From IMG/VR virus record IMGVR_UViG_3300009320_000419, positions 1 through 36,019 of that record: a DNA stretch of 36,019 nucleotides; one strand, written 5' to 3'. The stretch comes from a virus. Position numbers and translations under genes: made by a program. Shown here in pieces: positions 15,112 through 23,310 of this stretch (position 1 is the first letter of the stretch; every line of letters starts with the position of its first letter). The notes beneath the pieces were generated by a model. It was not told the DNA's origin and did no database searches. It saw only the letters and a list, made by a program, of their open reading frames with translations.

Positions 15112-15512
15112 ATGAGACTAAAACGACAATGGAAGACCAACCTATCGAGCCAGAAGTAGTCTTTTTGGAATTGTATATCAACAATACATGGCCTTGTCTT
15201 GGCACAAGAACACATGTGCGGCTTAATGAGTTATTTCCAGAGCCAGAAAACAAGGGCTTAAAGCACATATGGAAATACGGCCATGCAGATGTAGTTGTTG
15301 AGCGCAACAGTAAGGTAGTGGCGGTCCTCGAACCAGGCGGGAACCACCATCTGCAAGATGAAAAACAACGGCGTAACGACAGACGCAAATACAAGCTATG
15401 TGATATAAATGGTGTTCGGTGTTTGCACTATATGAACAACATAAGAGATGGGTTGTCGAATCGAAAATGGAGATCAATGATTGGTGGGGCAATTTTCGGG
15501 TACAGAGAATAA
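15093..15512 (+). CDS. PD-(D/E)xK-like nuclease (DUF2726/Vsr-like)
   Basis: The protein has 139 residues from ATG 15093; an in-frame ATG at 15129 would give 127, and neither has a clear ribosome site. HADVVVE (64-70), VVAVLEPGGNHH (75-86) and RNDRRKYKLCDINGVRCLHY (94-113) match the core of small restriction-fold nucleases: D66, E80, then H85/H86, and a basic helix with D96, K99 and K101. This is the pattern of DUF2726-type domains. The start overlaps the preceding gene by 19 bp, so the two are coupled. Its stop codon overlaps the first unit of a second pentamer array. A nicking or RNA/DNA-cleaving effector is plausible; the substrate is not known. Confidence 0.68.
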   Translation: MRSGNINETKTTMEDQPIEPEVVFLELYINNTWPCLGTRTHVRLNELFPEPENKGLKHIWKYGHADVVVERNSKVVAVLEPGGNHHLQDEKQRRNDRRKYKLCDINGVRCLHYMNNIRDGLSNRKWRSMIGGAIFGYRE

Positions 15513-15575
15513 GGTAAGGTGGGATCTACTGGGGTCTGGTAAGTTGGGGTGTGGTCTGCTGGGCTATGTATAGGC
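15511..15575 (+). repeat. 13-unit NNGGT pentamer array after the nuclease gene
   Basis: Thirteen 5-nt units begin on the last two bases of the upstream stop codon. The third base is G in 12 of 13 and the fifth is T or C in 12 of 13; the fourth varies more than in the 14471 copy. The length of 65 bp is identical to the 14471 array. An intrinsic-type hairpin starts at 15582. The two arrays share several units but are not copies of one another base for base, so the period itself seems to be conserved. Confidence 0.82.
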
Positions 15576-15581
15576 TGTGAA

Positions 15582-15625
15582 ACGGCTCCTTTTGATATCT
15601 TGGAAAGGAGCCGTCTTAGTTTTGC
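15582..15625 (+). terminator. Terminator between convergent genes
   Basis: A perfect 11-bp stem (15582-15592 with 15604-15614) with an 11-nt loop is followed by CTTAGTTTT on the plus strand. It closes the 14471-15614 cassette and separates it from the leftward gene that ends at 15629. Confidence 0.8.
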
Positions 15626-15628
15626 GAC

Positions 15629-16204
15629 TTAACCAACGATACGAGAGCTTAAAACACCCTTAAACCTACAACCCTTCTTGATTGCTGTGTAGGCCCAGAC
15701 AGTCTTCGCTTGTTCCAGATTGCTGATCTCCGGCAGGCGGCCGACACGTTTTAACACGTTCTCATGCAGCAGAAGGCCGTTCATTGAGCCGTCGATGAAG
15801 TTGGTGCACCCCCTGACTACGGGAAATAGGATGTCCTTATCATCTTCTAGGAACATGGTGTAGCGGACCCAGAAGTTAGGACGGATCATTGATCCGGCAA
15901 AGATGATAAAGTTCCAGTCTGCTTTCGTTTTGCTCAATCCAACGTTGATGAGAGAGGTGTAGGTCTCCTGACCCCGGTGAACGTCACAGACTGCTTTCAT
16001 GTAATCTGTAACGGTTCGCTTAGTACCTTTCGGTACAACAGCGATACAAGGGGCCTCAGAGAAGTGGCGGAGCGAGCGCACGGTGAGCAGTAGGCTCTTC
16101 GGATTTCGGTCTGGGCAAAGTACGACACAACCGAAATCTAAGTGTCGTGGTTCATGCATATTGTCATTAACTAAGAGGTTGATCGAAGTCGATTCGCAAG
16201 ACAT
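15629..16204 (-). CDS. Glycosyltransferase-like (GT-A/GT2 fold) protein
   Basis: The protein has up to 191 residues. FGCVVLCPDRNPKSLLLTVRSL (24-45) looks like the first strand and helix of GT2-type transferases. WNFIIFAGSMIRPNFW (near 96-111) sits where the DxD-bearing strand would be but has AGS instead of DxD. MNGLLLHENVLKRVGRLPE (near 142-160) matches the acceptor-side GGLFRR-like region. It is shorter than usual family members (about 230 or more residues). A start at 16204 overlaps the upstream gene by 38 bp; ATG 16159, 8 bp after that gene's stop, is an alternative. Such genes in tail clusters may glycosylate fibre proteins. Without DxD the activity is uncertain. Confidence 0.6.
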   Translation of the reverse strand: MSCESTSINLLVNDNMHEPRHLDFGCVVLCPDRNPKSLLLTVRSLRHFSEAPCIAVVPKGTKRTVTDYMKAVCDVHRGQETYTSLINVGLSKTKADWNFIIFAGSMIRPNFWVRYTMFLEDDKDILFPVVRGCTNFIDGSMNGLLLHENVLKRVGRLPEISNLEQAKTVWAYTAIKKGCRFKGVLSSRIVG

Positions 16205-16901
16205 CGGAACCGCTAATCGCCTTGTTAAGTGTGAACGTCCCTAGGGTGGGACTGGTCTCTGTGTATTTGAATCCACCTACCAAAGTCGTTGTGTTCAAGC
16301 GGAGGCCGTTGATATACACACGGAGAGTTCCGCTCTTGTATGGCGTGTTTACCGAGGTTGTCTTGTAGGTGTAGCCCGAAACAAGAATGGGCGTAATGTT
16401 GTAGCTCGGCAACACCATCACCGAAATGGCCCAGGCGGTGTCTGCGTAGACTTCGCCTGATTCAATGCGCCACATGATCGTGTCGGAATCTGCTAATCGT
16501 AACACATTCCCGACAGTAGGCCATGTCAATGTGGTCGAAATGGTCTCAACAGTGATAGACAGATTCGTAGCTTCGCTTTGCACTAAGCTGAGCTTAGATC
16601 GCTCCGTATCCGTCATCCTGACGTAACTACCCTCGTCGAGATGCTCAGCAATCGAGTGGAGAGCATCGTCAATAGCTGTCGCCTTGAGTGAACCGTCCTC
16701 CTCCAGGGACTGGTTCAAGCGATTAGCCAGAGACCCAGCAGTGCCCACTGAATTCTCAAGGGCCAATTGATTCAGGTCCACTTGAGCGTTTACGACAAAA
16801 ATCTGATCTTCGATGTCTTCGATAGGAAGATTGTCGTAATAGTGATGGTACGCCCAAAGCGGTTGATACTTCGTAATGGGCATTCCTGCTATGTTAGGCA
16901 T
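16167..16901 (-). CDS. Tail fibre/baseplate-attached structural protein
   Basis: The protein has 244 residues. The N-terminal 50 residues are Tyr- and Asp-rich. The middle (NRLNQSLEEDGSLK, about 62-75, then DDALHSIAEHLDEGSYVRMTD and ERSKLSLV) is a segment commonly seen in phage tail fibre proteins. The last 110 residues are Ser/Thr-rich beta structure with RVYINGLRLN, a frequent fibre motif. No chaperone or peptidase domain is visible. It lies downstream of the baseplate genes in the same leftward operon, and its 3' end overlaps the glycosyltransferase-like gene. The assignment as a virion fibre is by composition, motif and place. Confidence 0.7.
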   Translation of the reverse strand: MPNIAGMPITKYQPLWAYHHYYDNLPIEDIEDQIFVVNAQVDLNQLALENSVGTAGSLANRLNQSLEEDGSLKATAIDDALHSIAEHLDEGSYVRMTDTERSKLSLVQSEATNLSITVETISTTLTWPTVGNVLRLADSDTIMWRIESGEVYADTAWAISVMVLPSYNITPILVSGYTYKTTSVNTPYKSGTLRVYINGLRLNTTTLVGGFKYTETSPTLGTFTLNKAISGSDVLRIDFDQPLS

Positions 16902-16916
16902 CGGCTTTTTCCCGTG

Positions 16917-17318
16917 TTACTCTTTAGACTTTCCTGACAAAAAACGGTCTAATTCGTCTTGTTTGTGATAACCAAGGGCTAGAAGAGGCAATTTTTCCTT
17001 GTTGCGATGGACAACTTGAGGAATAGCTCGGCGGAGAAACAGCGCAACGTCGGCCGTAGTGGTAGCTACCTCTTGAAGATTTGGATCACGCTCCTTCAGC
17101 CAGTCCTCGAACGAGAGATGTTCGTTCTTCTTCTTTTCCTTTTTTTTCTTCTTCTTCTCTGGCAAACCCTTGTGTTTTGTCCTGGCGAACTTCTCTGCGT
17201 CTTTGGGCTTCATTCTGGCGGCGAGTTCAGCTACTTTTGGGCTGGCTGGTTTTTCGCCTTTATGAACAGCATGGACCATACCCATCAATTCTTGTTGGTT
17301 TCGACTAACTGCTGGCAT
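16917..17318 (-). CDS. DUF3008-like small phage protein with lysine run
   Basis: The protein has 133 residues. Residues 1-55 (MPAVSRNQQELMGMVHAVHKG, then AELAARMKPKDAEKFARTKHKGLPEK) match the DUF3008 family, small proteins common in phage structural regions and of unknown role. A run of mixed Lys and Glu (about 54-66) leads to a phage-specific C-terminal domain of about 65 residues (SFEDWLKERD, LFLRRAIPQVV). The family usually stops after the first part, so this is an extended version. AGGAG stands 6 nt before the ATG. It is in the leftward late operon. Confidence 0.8.
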   Translation of the reverse strand: MPAVSRNQQELMGMVHAVHKGEKPASPKVAELAARMKPKDAEKFARTKHKGLPEKKKKKKEKKKNEHLSFEDWLKERDPNLQEVATTTADVALFLRRAIPQVVHRNKEKLPLLALGYHKQDELDRFLSGKSKE

Positions 17319-17326
17319 CTGTTCTC

Positions 17327-17689
17327 CTATGCGGCAAGGTCTCTATCAGGCTGAGCCATCGTTTGGCCAAGTTCCTGTCCGGTTTCCTTGTCTCTCCCTT
17401 GAGGACTGTATTTGTGAGGGACGTTTCTTAGCTCATCAGCATTACGACCTAACGCCTTGGCAGCGTCATCCATTAACTGCCTGGCCTTCAGCACGTCTTG
17501 TCGAATCGACTCAAACTGTGGATCAACACCAAATGACGAAAAGACCATAGACGCCATGTGCATAATCTGTGTCTCGGCAGCAGAGATCGTTGGCGGATTG
17601 AAAGGCTCGCCGTCAATTGTAGGCGAATAAGTTCTCGCATACGTCTCATCAAGTTGCTCTCGCTCTGTCAACCACTGTTCCCACTTCAT
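17327..17689 (-). CDS. Hypothetical protein, late operon
   Basis: The 120-residue protein is acidic and mostly helical, with a DPQFESIRQDVLKARQLMDDAAKAL helix near 57-81 and a polar, Gln/Asp-rich C-terminus. The first residues (MKWEQWLTEREQLDE) resemble the FEDWLKERD segment of the next gene's product. No family is recognised. Its ATG overlaps the stop of the 40-residue gene upstream (TAATG), so it is translationally coupled and surely part of the operon. It could be a minor virion or assembly protein. Confidence 0.68.
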   Translation of the reverse strand: MKWEQWLTEREQLDETYARTYSPTIDGEPFNPPTISAAETQIMHMASMVFSSFGVDPQFESIRQDVLKARQLMDDAAKALGRNADELRNVPHKYSPQGRDKETGQELGQTMAQPDRDLAA

Positions 17690-17811
17690 TAGAACCCCTT
17701 TGGCTTTTGGGCTTTCCCCGTCTTGCCAGCTTTGGCAATAGTGTTCTTGTTCTGCTCGTACTTCTTCACGTACTTCTGCTTGATCTTCTTGAGTTTAGAC
17801 TGAAATGACAT
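17689..17811 (-). CDS. 40-residue basic protein
   Basis: A short frame from ATG 17811 to TAA 17689 encodes 40 residues, very rich in Lys (KKIKQKYVKKYEQNK start) with no acidic residue except one Glu. GGAGA lies 5 nt before the ATG, and the stop overlaps the next start as TAATG, both strong signs of translation. It fills the gap between two operon genes exactly. A small nucleic-acid-binding or packing protein is possible from charge; nothing else supports a role. Confidence 0.72.
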   Translation of the reverse strand: MSFQSKLKKIKQKYVKKYEQNKNTIAKAGKTGKAQKPKGF

Positions 17812-17840
17812 AAACTCTCCTTGTTGGTATATAGGGAACA

Positions 17841-18503
17841 TTACAGGAAACTGATGCGCCAGTTGATAGTAAGCTGCATCACTGAGGTCTTATTCAAATC
17901 CGGGAAGGTAATCATGCTGTAAAGATCGGCGTTCTTCATCCTCAAGGCCATCTCATTCAGCGTACTACCATTTCCTTCATCGTATGCAATCACCGAAGTC
18001 AAAATGGCCGTCGTAGGCGCAGCATCATCACGAGAAGAGATTACGTTCTTCGTCAGTAACGTCGTGCCAAATAACCCACTACGAGACTCGTCAACATACT
18101 TTGGTGTGCCGCCCGTGGCACCATTCGTCCCAAAGGTCATTGATTCGATGTAGAAGTCAAATGGGTCTTCCACATCATTTGTCAGTACTTTGGCCAGAGC
18201 AACCTTGCCGGTTTGTAAAATCGTGTTGTGTATATCGTGCGTCTCTCGACGCCCATCAGCGTAGTCGACAACGATCTCCACGTCTCCTCTGGATTTCACC
18301 TCAGATTCTTGCTCACAAATCAGAGCCAGCTTCTCTTCGGCTTTACGCCGAAGAGAAGCTCTTGCCTTCGGGTCTCGAAACCGCTCGCACATCACTATGG
18401 TGGAGCGCAGTTCATCGGTTAGTTCATCGTCTGTGAAGAACCTGTACCATTCATTGATTCGCTTTTGGACTTTTGCCTCTTCTTCTGGATAAAGACTTGT
18501 CAT
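17841..18503 (-). CDS. Baseplate/tail fibre connector-like protein
   Basis: The protein has 220 residues. The N-terminal 75 residues are helical and charged. The rest (HNTILQTGKVALAKVL, YIESMTFGTNG, then STLNEMALRM and LTINWRISF at the end) has the form common to phage tail proteins of the type V..N.I...G...LA, MxFG, NE.xL and final WxIxF. Those proteins often sit between baseplate and fibres. The gene begins 1 bp after the end of the gpI/gp7-like gene, consistent with the wedge-to-fibre order seen in myoviruses. Confidence 0.68.
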   Translation of the reverse strand: MTSLYPEEEAKVQKRINEWYRFFTDDELTDELRSTIVMCERFRDPKARASLRRKAEEKLALICEQESEVKSRGDVEIVVDYADGRRETHDIHNTILQTGKVALAKVLTNDVEDPFDFYIESMTFGTNGATGGTPKYVDESRSGLFGTTLLTKNVISSRDDAAPTTAILTSVIAYDEGNGSTLNEMALRMKNADLYSMITFPDLNKTSVMQLTINWRISFL

Positions 18504-18504
18504 A

Positions 18505-21420
18505 CTAATCCTTCCACTCTACTTCTATCGAGACCCCTTCACTCTGGGTTTGGTATTCTAAGGGTTGATCGGCGTTGACTTTATTTAGCATCGACGCCGT
18601 AAACATCATCGGCGTGCGGTATTCGGTTCCTATCTCGTAGGTATCGCCATTTCTTCTATCTATAAAGGAGAAAGCGTGAGCTTGGACTGTTTTTGCTTCT
18701 TTGTCGAATTGAATGAAGTCAAAGTTCTTAGCTACCCCAGTTAGTCCCCAAGTTCGCTGTGGCCCATATATAGTGACCTCCGTGGGACTGATATCGGCCA
18801 TCTCATAGTAGTTGCCATCGAGCAGTATTAAGAAGTTTTCTTTGAATTGGTTGTCTTCCAACAGCGGCCCTAGCGCACTGGCCCCATTGGAGATCGAAAG
18901 GGCCGTCTCGTAATCAACCCCAGTTGAAATCACCATTCCCCGAGCGCCGAGATAACCCACGGCATTATCTAACATTCGACGATATGCCTCTGCTGCTGTC
19001 ACACCAACGGAACCACCTGTCCATCCTTCGATGTAGAACGTCTCATCGTCAACAAACTGGATGATAAGATATTGCGTACCACCAGCGCCACCAATTCGCA
19101 GATAGTCTCCCTGCCGGACCTGGTAACGAATCCTGAAATCAGCACCACCGTCTACAGTTCCTCGACGGGTCACGGTCATTTCACCGGTAGTACTGGCGCT
19201 TCCCACAGCAACATCGGCATCGGTACGAAGCTGATAGGTAATGCCAGTGGAGCTAGAGGTTGTTGCCCAACTCGCCAACTCTAAGGTATCGTCGGGATAC
19301 GAGTCATTGATTATGTAAGTGCCGATCAGCGGAGCGGGAGCAGTGACTTCGATTTTCCATCCGGCCTCTACATCTGACAATCGGAAATCGTTATTGTCGT
19401 CACTGAACACGAACCGATCATTTTGTGTGATGCTGTCTACTGATCCGCTAAAGAGTTCATTGGACAAACGGAATGGGAACGAGCTTTCGTTGAGTGGGTA
19501 AGCGATGGTATCAGGTGCGCCTTGCACGATGTCAACCGACATGTCTTGAGAGTTTGTCACCTTATAGTCGCCTTGGTCAGGCCCAGACAGAATCTCAAGA
19601 AGGTTATCGGTTTGGTCGATTGCTAGGAGGTCTTTATCGAACCGCACACCCAATGAGTACAGGATAATGGCGCTGTTCTTCGCCGTACCGGTGCCTACCG
19701 TCGTCGCCAGGACACTCGCCAATGCGTCACGTTTAACTTGCGTGGGATCAATCAAACCATCTTCAATAACTCTGTGGAACTTGTCGTTGGTGGTCACTAA
19801 GGTGTCATCAACCCTCATTGAGATGAGCATCTCCACTTCTTCTTCTTGTGGAGGAACGAACTCATTCACACCGCCAGAAACACTCATTTGATGAATGATT
19901 GCGTGAAATGGCTTGTATTCTTGGATGATTTCTTCTGCTTCTTCAATGCGCTGTGTTGAAAGCTGCTCGATCTCGATATCAATGTTGAACTTACTACTGA
20001 TGCAACAACTACAATCGTCAATGAAATCTTTGTTCAAGTCACATGGATCGGTAGAATCACGCAAGCTACCGTTGTATTCCTCCATGTTGTAGATGTTCTC
20101 GCTATACGGAAATTCCGTTCTCACTTTTCCGAATATGACAGCAGGTTGATAAGGGTGACGTGTCGGGCAAAGCACGTCGAACATCGCATCGGTTTCTTCG
20201 ATCAGGTAGACGTTCCAATTCTTCATGGGATACGTCACCTCTGTTTCATCCCGTTGATCGGCTAAAGGTAACGATCTGATATAGCTCTCCCACGTCGGGT
20301 TAACGACCGCTTGGAGGTTGTAGATAACTCGTATGATATCGCCATCTTCCAATTCAATAGGCGAGGTATCCTTCCAACGAAGGAGATGAATCATATCATC
20401 TGAGTCATAGACAATTTCCGCATGGGTTGAAGGGGTTAGCGTCGTATAGGTCGTTGCTCCGTTCTCACGGTAGTAAAGCTCAAAATCCGTCATGTCGTAG
20501 ACGACTTTGGCGAGTTCAAACTCGGTTTGGTCGTCTGAAATGGTGAAGGCTTCTTGCCATGTGTACGGAGAAGCGATCTGCCAGAGTTGTGTCCACGAGT
20601 TAAAGGTGATAGCGGCCTGCGCAAGAGCTTGACGAATCCCAATCAGTGTCCCTTTTCTTTTGAAGAGCGGTACAGCAGATTTGATTTGTCGTCGCCATAA
20701 CACTGGATCGGTTGAGCGTAATATCAGGTTGAAGTTGTTTGCCAGATACAAAAGAAGACGTTCGTGAATGGCATTGGCATCCAATAGATCAACCGATTGG
20801 TTTACCAGGTCTTCTAAGAAGACAAAGCCATCAGCAAGAGCGCCATTGAACGTGTCCAACGTCTCGGGCGTTAAATCGGTCGTTGAAAGATGTAACTTAA
20901 CATGCTCTGGCAAGTATCTTTCCAGAAGTGTCGGATACTTGGTTGTGTCTGTGACATGTGAAGGAAGTGTTGTGGTCGCTGCCGAGTCACCTCTCAGGAA
21001 GAATGCCTCAAAGTTGGAGAGCTTGTCTCCAGCAATGATCGGTGTCCATGTCCAACAAACAATGTAATCGCCTTCCCGTGCAAACTCCGGCGTCCAAAGC
21101 AACTCAAACTCGCCCGTTCCTACCCGTTCCATCATGGCGTTGTCAAGGTCTGTCGATAACCAAGCAGGGAACTCAGGAGTACCAAAAACTTTGATTACCT
21201 GCGCCCTGTTGAAGAACGTATCAATCGTCAGAGTCTCAGAGATCGTTGTAGTGAGTTGGTGGTCTCTAGCCGCTGTGAACTCCCTTGCTAAGAAGTAGGC
21301 CACAACTTTATCTACCCTGTATGGATTAGCGTTATTGCCATCGGCATCCGTAGTGATAAGCTCGAACTTAATTTGATCGGTAATGCTTGGTGATTCACTA
21401 AGTGTCTTGGGTGTGGTCAT
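18505..21420 (-). CDS. Large baseplate wedge protein with tail protein I (gpI/gp7-like) domain
   Basis: The protein has 971 residues. Residues about 165-275 (YLPEHVKLHL, LDANAIHERLLLYLANNFNL, WRRQIKSAVPLFKRKGTLIGIRQAL) are the conserved core of phage tail protein I. It joins gpJ/gp6 in the baseplate wedge in P2-like phages, and in T4 gp7 plays a related part. The rest is an 110-residue beta-rich head, then about 690 residues of mostly beta structure, with a Cys cluster near 480 (DPCDLNKDFIDDCSCC) and no recognised family. P2 gpI is about 180 residues, so this is a much expanded, multi-domain form. It follows the gpJ-like gene within 2 bp. Confidence 0.75.
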   Translation of the reverse strand: MTTPKTLSESPSITDQIKFELITTDADGNNANPYRVDKVVAYFLAREFTAARDHQLTTTISETLTIDTFFNRAQVIKVFGTPEFPAWLSTDLDNAMMERVGTGEFELLWTPEFAREGDYIVCWTWTPIIAGDKLSNFEAFFLRGDSAATTTLPSHVTDTTKYPTLLERYLPEHVKLHLSTTDLTPETLDTFNGALADGFVFLEDLVNQSVDLLDANAIHERLLLYLANNFNLILRSTDPVLWRRQIKSAVPLFKRKGTLIGIRQALAQAAITFNSWTQLWQIASPYTWQEAFTISDDQTEFELAKVVYDMTDFELYYRENGATTYTTLTPSTHAEIVYDSDDMIHLLRWKDTSPIELEDGDIIRVIYNLQAVVNPTWESYIRSLPLADQRDETEVTYPMKNWNVYLIEETDAMFDVLCPTRHPYQPAVIFGKVRTEFPYSENIYNMEEYNGSLRDSTDPCDLNKDFIDDCSCCISSKFNIDIEIEQLSTQRIEEAEEIIQEYKPFHAIIHQMSVSGGVNEFVPPQEEEVEMLISMRVDDTLVTTNDKFHRVIEDGLIDPTQVKRDALASVLATTVGTGTAKNSAIILYSLGVRFDKDLLAIDQTDNLLEILSGPDQGDYKVTNSQDMSVDIVQGAPDTIAYPLNESSFPFRLSNELFSGSVDSITQNDRFVFSDDNNDFRLSDVEAGWKIEVTAPAPLIGTYIINDSYPDDTLELASWATTSSSTGITYQLRTDADVAVGSASTTGEMTVTRRGTVDGGADFRIRYQVRQGDYLRIGGAGGTQYLIIQFVDDETFYIEGWTGGSVGVTAAEAYRRMLDNAVGYLGARGMVISTGVDYETALSISNGASALGPLLEDNQFKENFLILLDGNYYEMADISPTEVTIYGPQRTWGLTGVAKNFDFIQFDKEAKTVQAHAFSFIDRRNGDTYEIGTEYRTPMMFTASMLNKVNADQPLEYQTQSEGVSIEVEWKD

Positions 21421-21422
21421 CT

Positions 21423-22976
21423 CTACTCAAAAGTAAACGACAAGGTAATTTCATCTGGGCGGATGATCTGGTAGTATGCCGCTACCACCAGTTCGCCAGA
21501 GTTATCAGCATCATTTGTTACAAAGGTGATATCGGCTCGCTTGATTTCACGAATACGAGCAAGCTCCTTCACAACATCTTGCTCTCGAAGGCTGTCTCCA
21601 TAGTCCCAATTGGTAAGGGCAAAGAATTCTGTAATCTGATTTGTTGCCCGAGTTTCGATTTCATCCTTGAACTTCCTAAAGAAACGGTCTAGGGTCAGTT
21701 CCACAACAACATCCGCAGAAATGACTTCACCATCCTTAATGCACACATAGTCGGTGAGCATCTTCTTTTCATCCAAATGCTCGGCTAACTCAACCTTGAG
21801 ATGATCCGAGGCCGTTTGAAGATCGTCATCTCCGCTACGAGCAAGTACGAACAAATCAACGATATTGCCTGCGCAACCATAATTCCTCAGAACGGCTGTC
21901 GACTTACCAATTTGCCCGTTATAAGCTGTAGCAAATTGATCCGCTAAAGCCTTGTAGTCGTCGCCTGTCACCGCCCGATCCTGTGTTCTGATGTAAGCCG
22001 GTAACTTTCTTCGTATCTCCTCAATCGTATCGCCGTTGTAACCATTGTCGGCTCTCGTGTAGTTGGTTAGCGCCACAGGAATCGAAATAGAAAATCCAGT
22101 TACTTCAAAAGGAAGCGAAGTGTTAACAGTGCCAGTTACGACGTTACCGTTCGTTCCCCCGCCTCTCCGATACGTAATGATGACTTGAGAACCCTGTGGA
22201 GGAATTGCGCCCGCTCGATTGTTCCCGAATATCACATAAGCCCGCCAATCCGAATCAAACTCCACTCGATATTCTCTCCTTGGTTGCGCATCAGTAAAGT
22301 AATCAACTTCCTCCCAACGAACCCCATCTACGTCAACTCGAACACTATCAAAAATCACCGGGTAATCGCTTAATGTATATGACTGATTCATGTCACCACT
22401 AGCTTCAAACTGTTCTATACGTGTGACTCCCTCAACTCCAACAATCGCTGTATTACTAAAGCTGCCAGCGGGAATAATGATGTCATCTTCCAACATCGGA
22501 TTGCCGTTATCGTCTTCGGGGAAAAGCTCAAACGTGGTTGGCACATCATTGCTAACAATATCGATCCGTACTGGAGTTGGCAAAATCATATCCTGATCCA
22601 GTAGACTCCCCAGCGTTGCAGAGAAATTGGCTTTCGCCGCAATCGGAGCCGTAGGCTCGAAACCTACCAACGCCGACAATCGAAATGCGTTTTCCACCTC
22701 CGTCACAGTGTCAATAAACAACTCATTAACAATCTGGTCTAACTTGAATGATATTGTGTCGGCAAGAAAGGCCCAGTTCTCAATCAACATAATCGCCAAT
22801 GAAGATTCCACAAAATCATTGAAGTCATCTTCAAAATGCTCAGAAATGAACTGCACCAAACGTTGCTTCATAGACCAGAAGTCCTGGTTTGTGTAGTTCA
22901 TGCTGATAAGATTAGGTGTTCTGATCTCTTGCGATTGAGATAATGGAACAGCGTCAAAATTGCAGTTGTCTGGCAT
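21423..22976 (-). CDS. Baseplate J/gp6-like wedge protein
   Basis: The protein has 517 residues. An N-terminal helix bundle (NQDFWSMKQRLVQFISEHF, LIENWAFLADTISFKLDQIVNEL, then EVENAFRLSALVGFEP) leads to the beta-rich J domain: VIFGNNRAGAIPPQGSQVIITYRRGGGTNGNV (near 249-280), then ADNGYNGDTIEEIRRKLPAYIRTQDRAVTGDDYKALA (near 312-348). These segments are diagnostic of the gpJ/gp6 family. The protein forms the wedge ring around the hub. It is of normal length for the larger versions. Its ATG overlaps the upstream stop (TGATG). Confidence 0.92.
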   Translation of the reverse strand: MPDNCNFDAVPLSQSQEIRTPNLISMNYTNQDFWSMKQRLVQFISEHFEDDFNDFVESSLAIMLIENWAFLADTISFKLDQIVNELFIDTVTEVENAFRLSALVGFEPTAPIAAKANFSATLGSLLDQDMILPTPVRIDIVSNDVPTTFELFPEDDNGNPMLEDDIIIPAGSFSNTAIVGVEGVTRIEQFEASGDMNQSYTLSDYPVIFDSVRVDVDGVRWEEVDYFTDAQPRREYRVEFDSDWRAYVIFGNNRAGAIPPQGSQVIITYRRGGGTNGNVVTGTVNTSLPFEVTGFSISIPVALTNYTRADNGYNGDTIEEIRRKLPAYIRTQDRAVTGDDYKALADQFATAYNGQIGKSTAVLRNYGCAGNIVDLFVLARSGDDDLQTASDHLKVELAEHLDEKKMLTDYVCIKDGEVISADVVVELTLDRFFRKFKDEIETRATNQITEFFALTNWDYGDSLREQDVVKELARIREIKRADITFVTNDADNSGELVVAAYYQIIRPDEITLSFTFE

Positions 22977-23305
22977 CAGTTGTCTCCGTATTCACTTAGA
23001 TAGTCACCATAGGCCATCGTCTCGATGAAGAGATATCTAAGTTCTTCTTCAAAATCATCAGCAATCTCGTCGCCATGCCCTCGTTCATCTAGCATATACA
23101 CGGCGATACGAGCCGAACGGGCAGGCTCCTGTCTGAAAAAGTATCTGCCAATTGAGGTCTTACATCCGATAACGTTATTTATTTCCACATAGGAGATTTC
23201 AGGAGGCAGACTAGAACTGAAAGTCACAATGTTCGTTTTCAAACCGTCCGCAGGCCCACCAAAATACATTGCGTCATATTCGTATCCATAACCTTCTACT
23301 TGCAT
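22976..23305 (-). CDS. Hypothetical baseplate-operon protein
   Basis: The protein has 109 residues and an acidic C-terminal half (DERGHGDEIADDFEEELRYLF). The family is not recognised. It sits between gp25-like and gpJ-like genes, overlaps the J start by one base and begins 5 bp after gp25, which implies tight co-expression. A small wedge component or assembly factor is the natural guess. No motif contradicts or proves this. Confidence 0.7.
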   Translation of the reverse strand: MQVEGYGYEYDAMYFGGPADGLKTNIVTFSSSLPPEISYVEINNVIGCKTSIGRYFFRQEPARSARIAVYMLDERGHGDEIADDFEEELRYLFIETMAYGDYLSEYGDN

Positions 23306-23310
23306 ACCGT

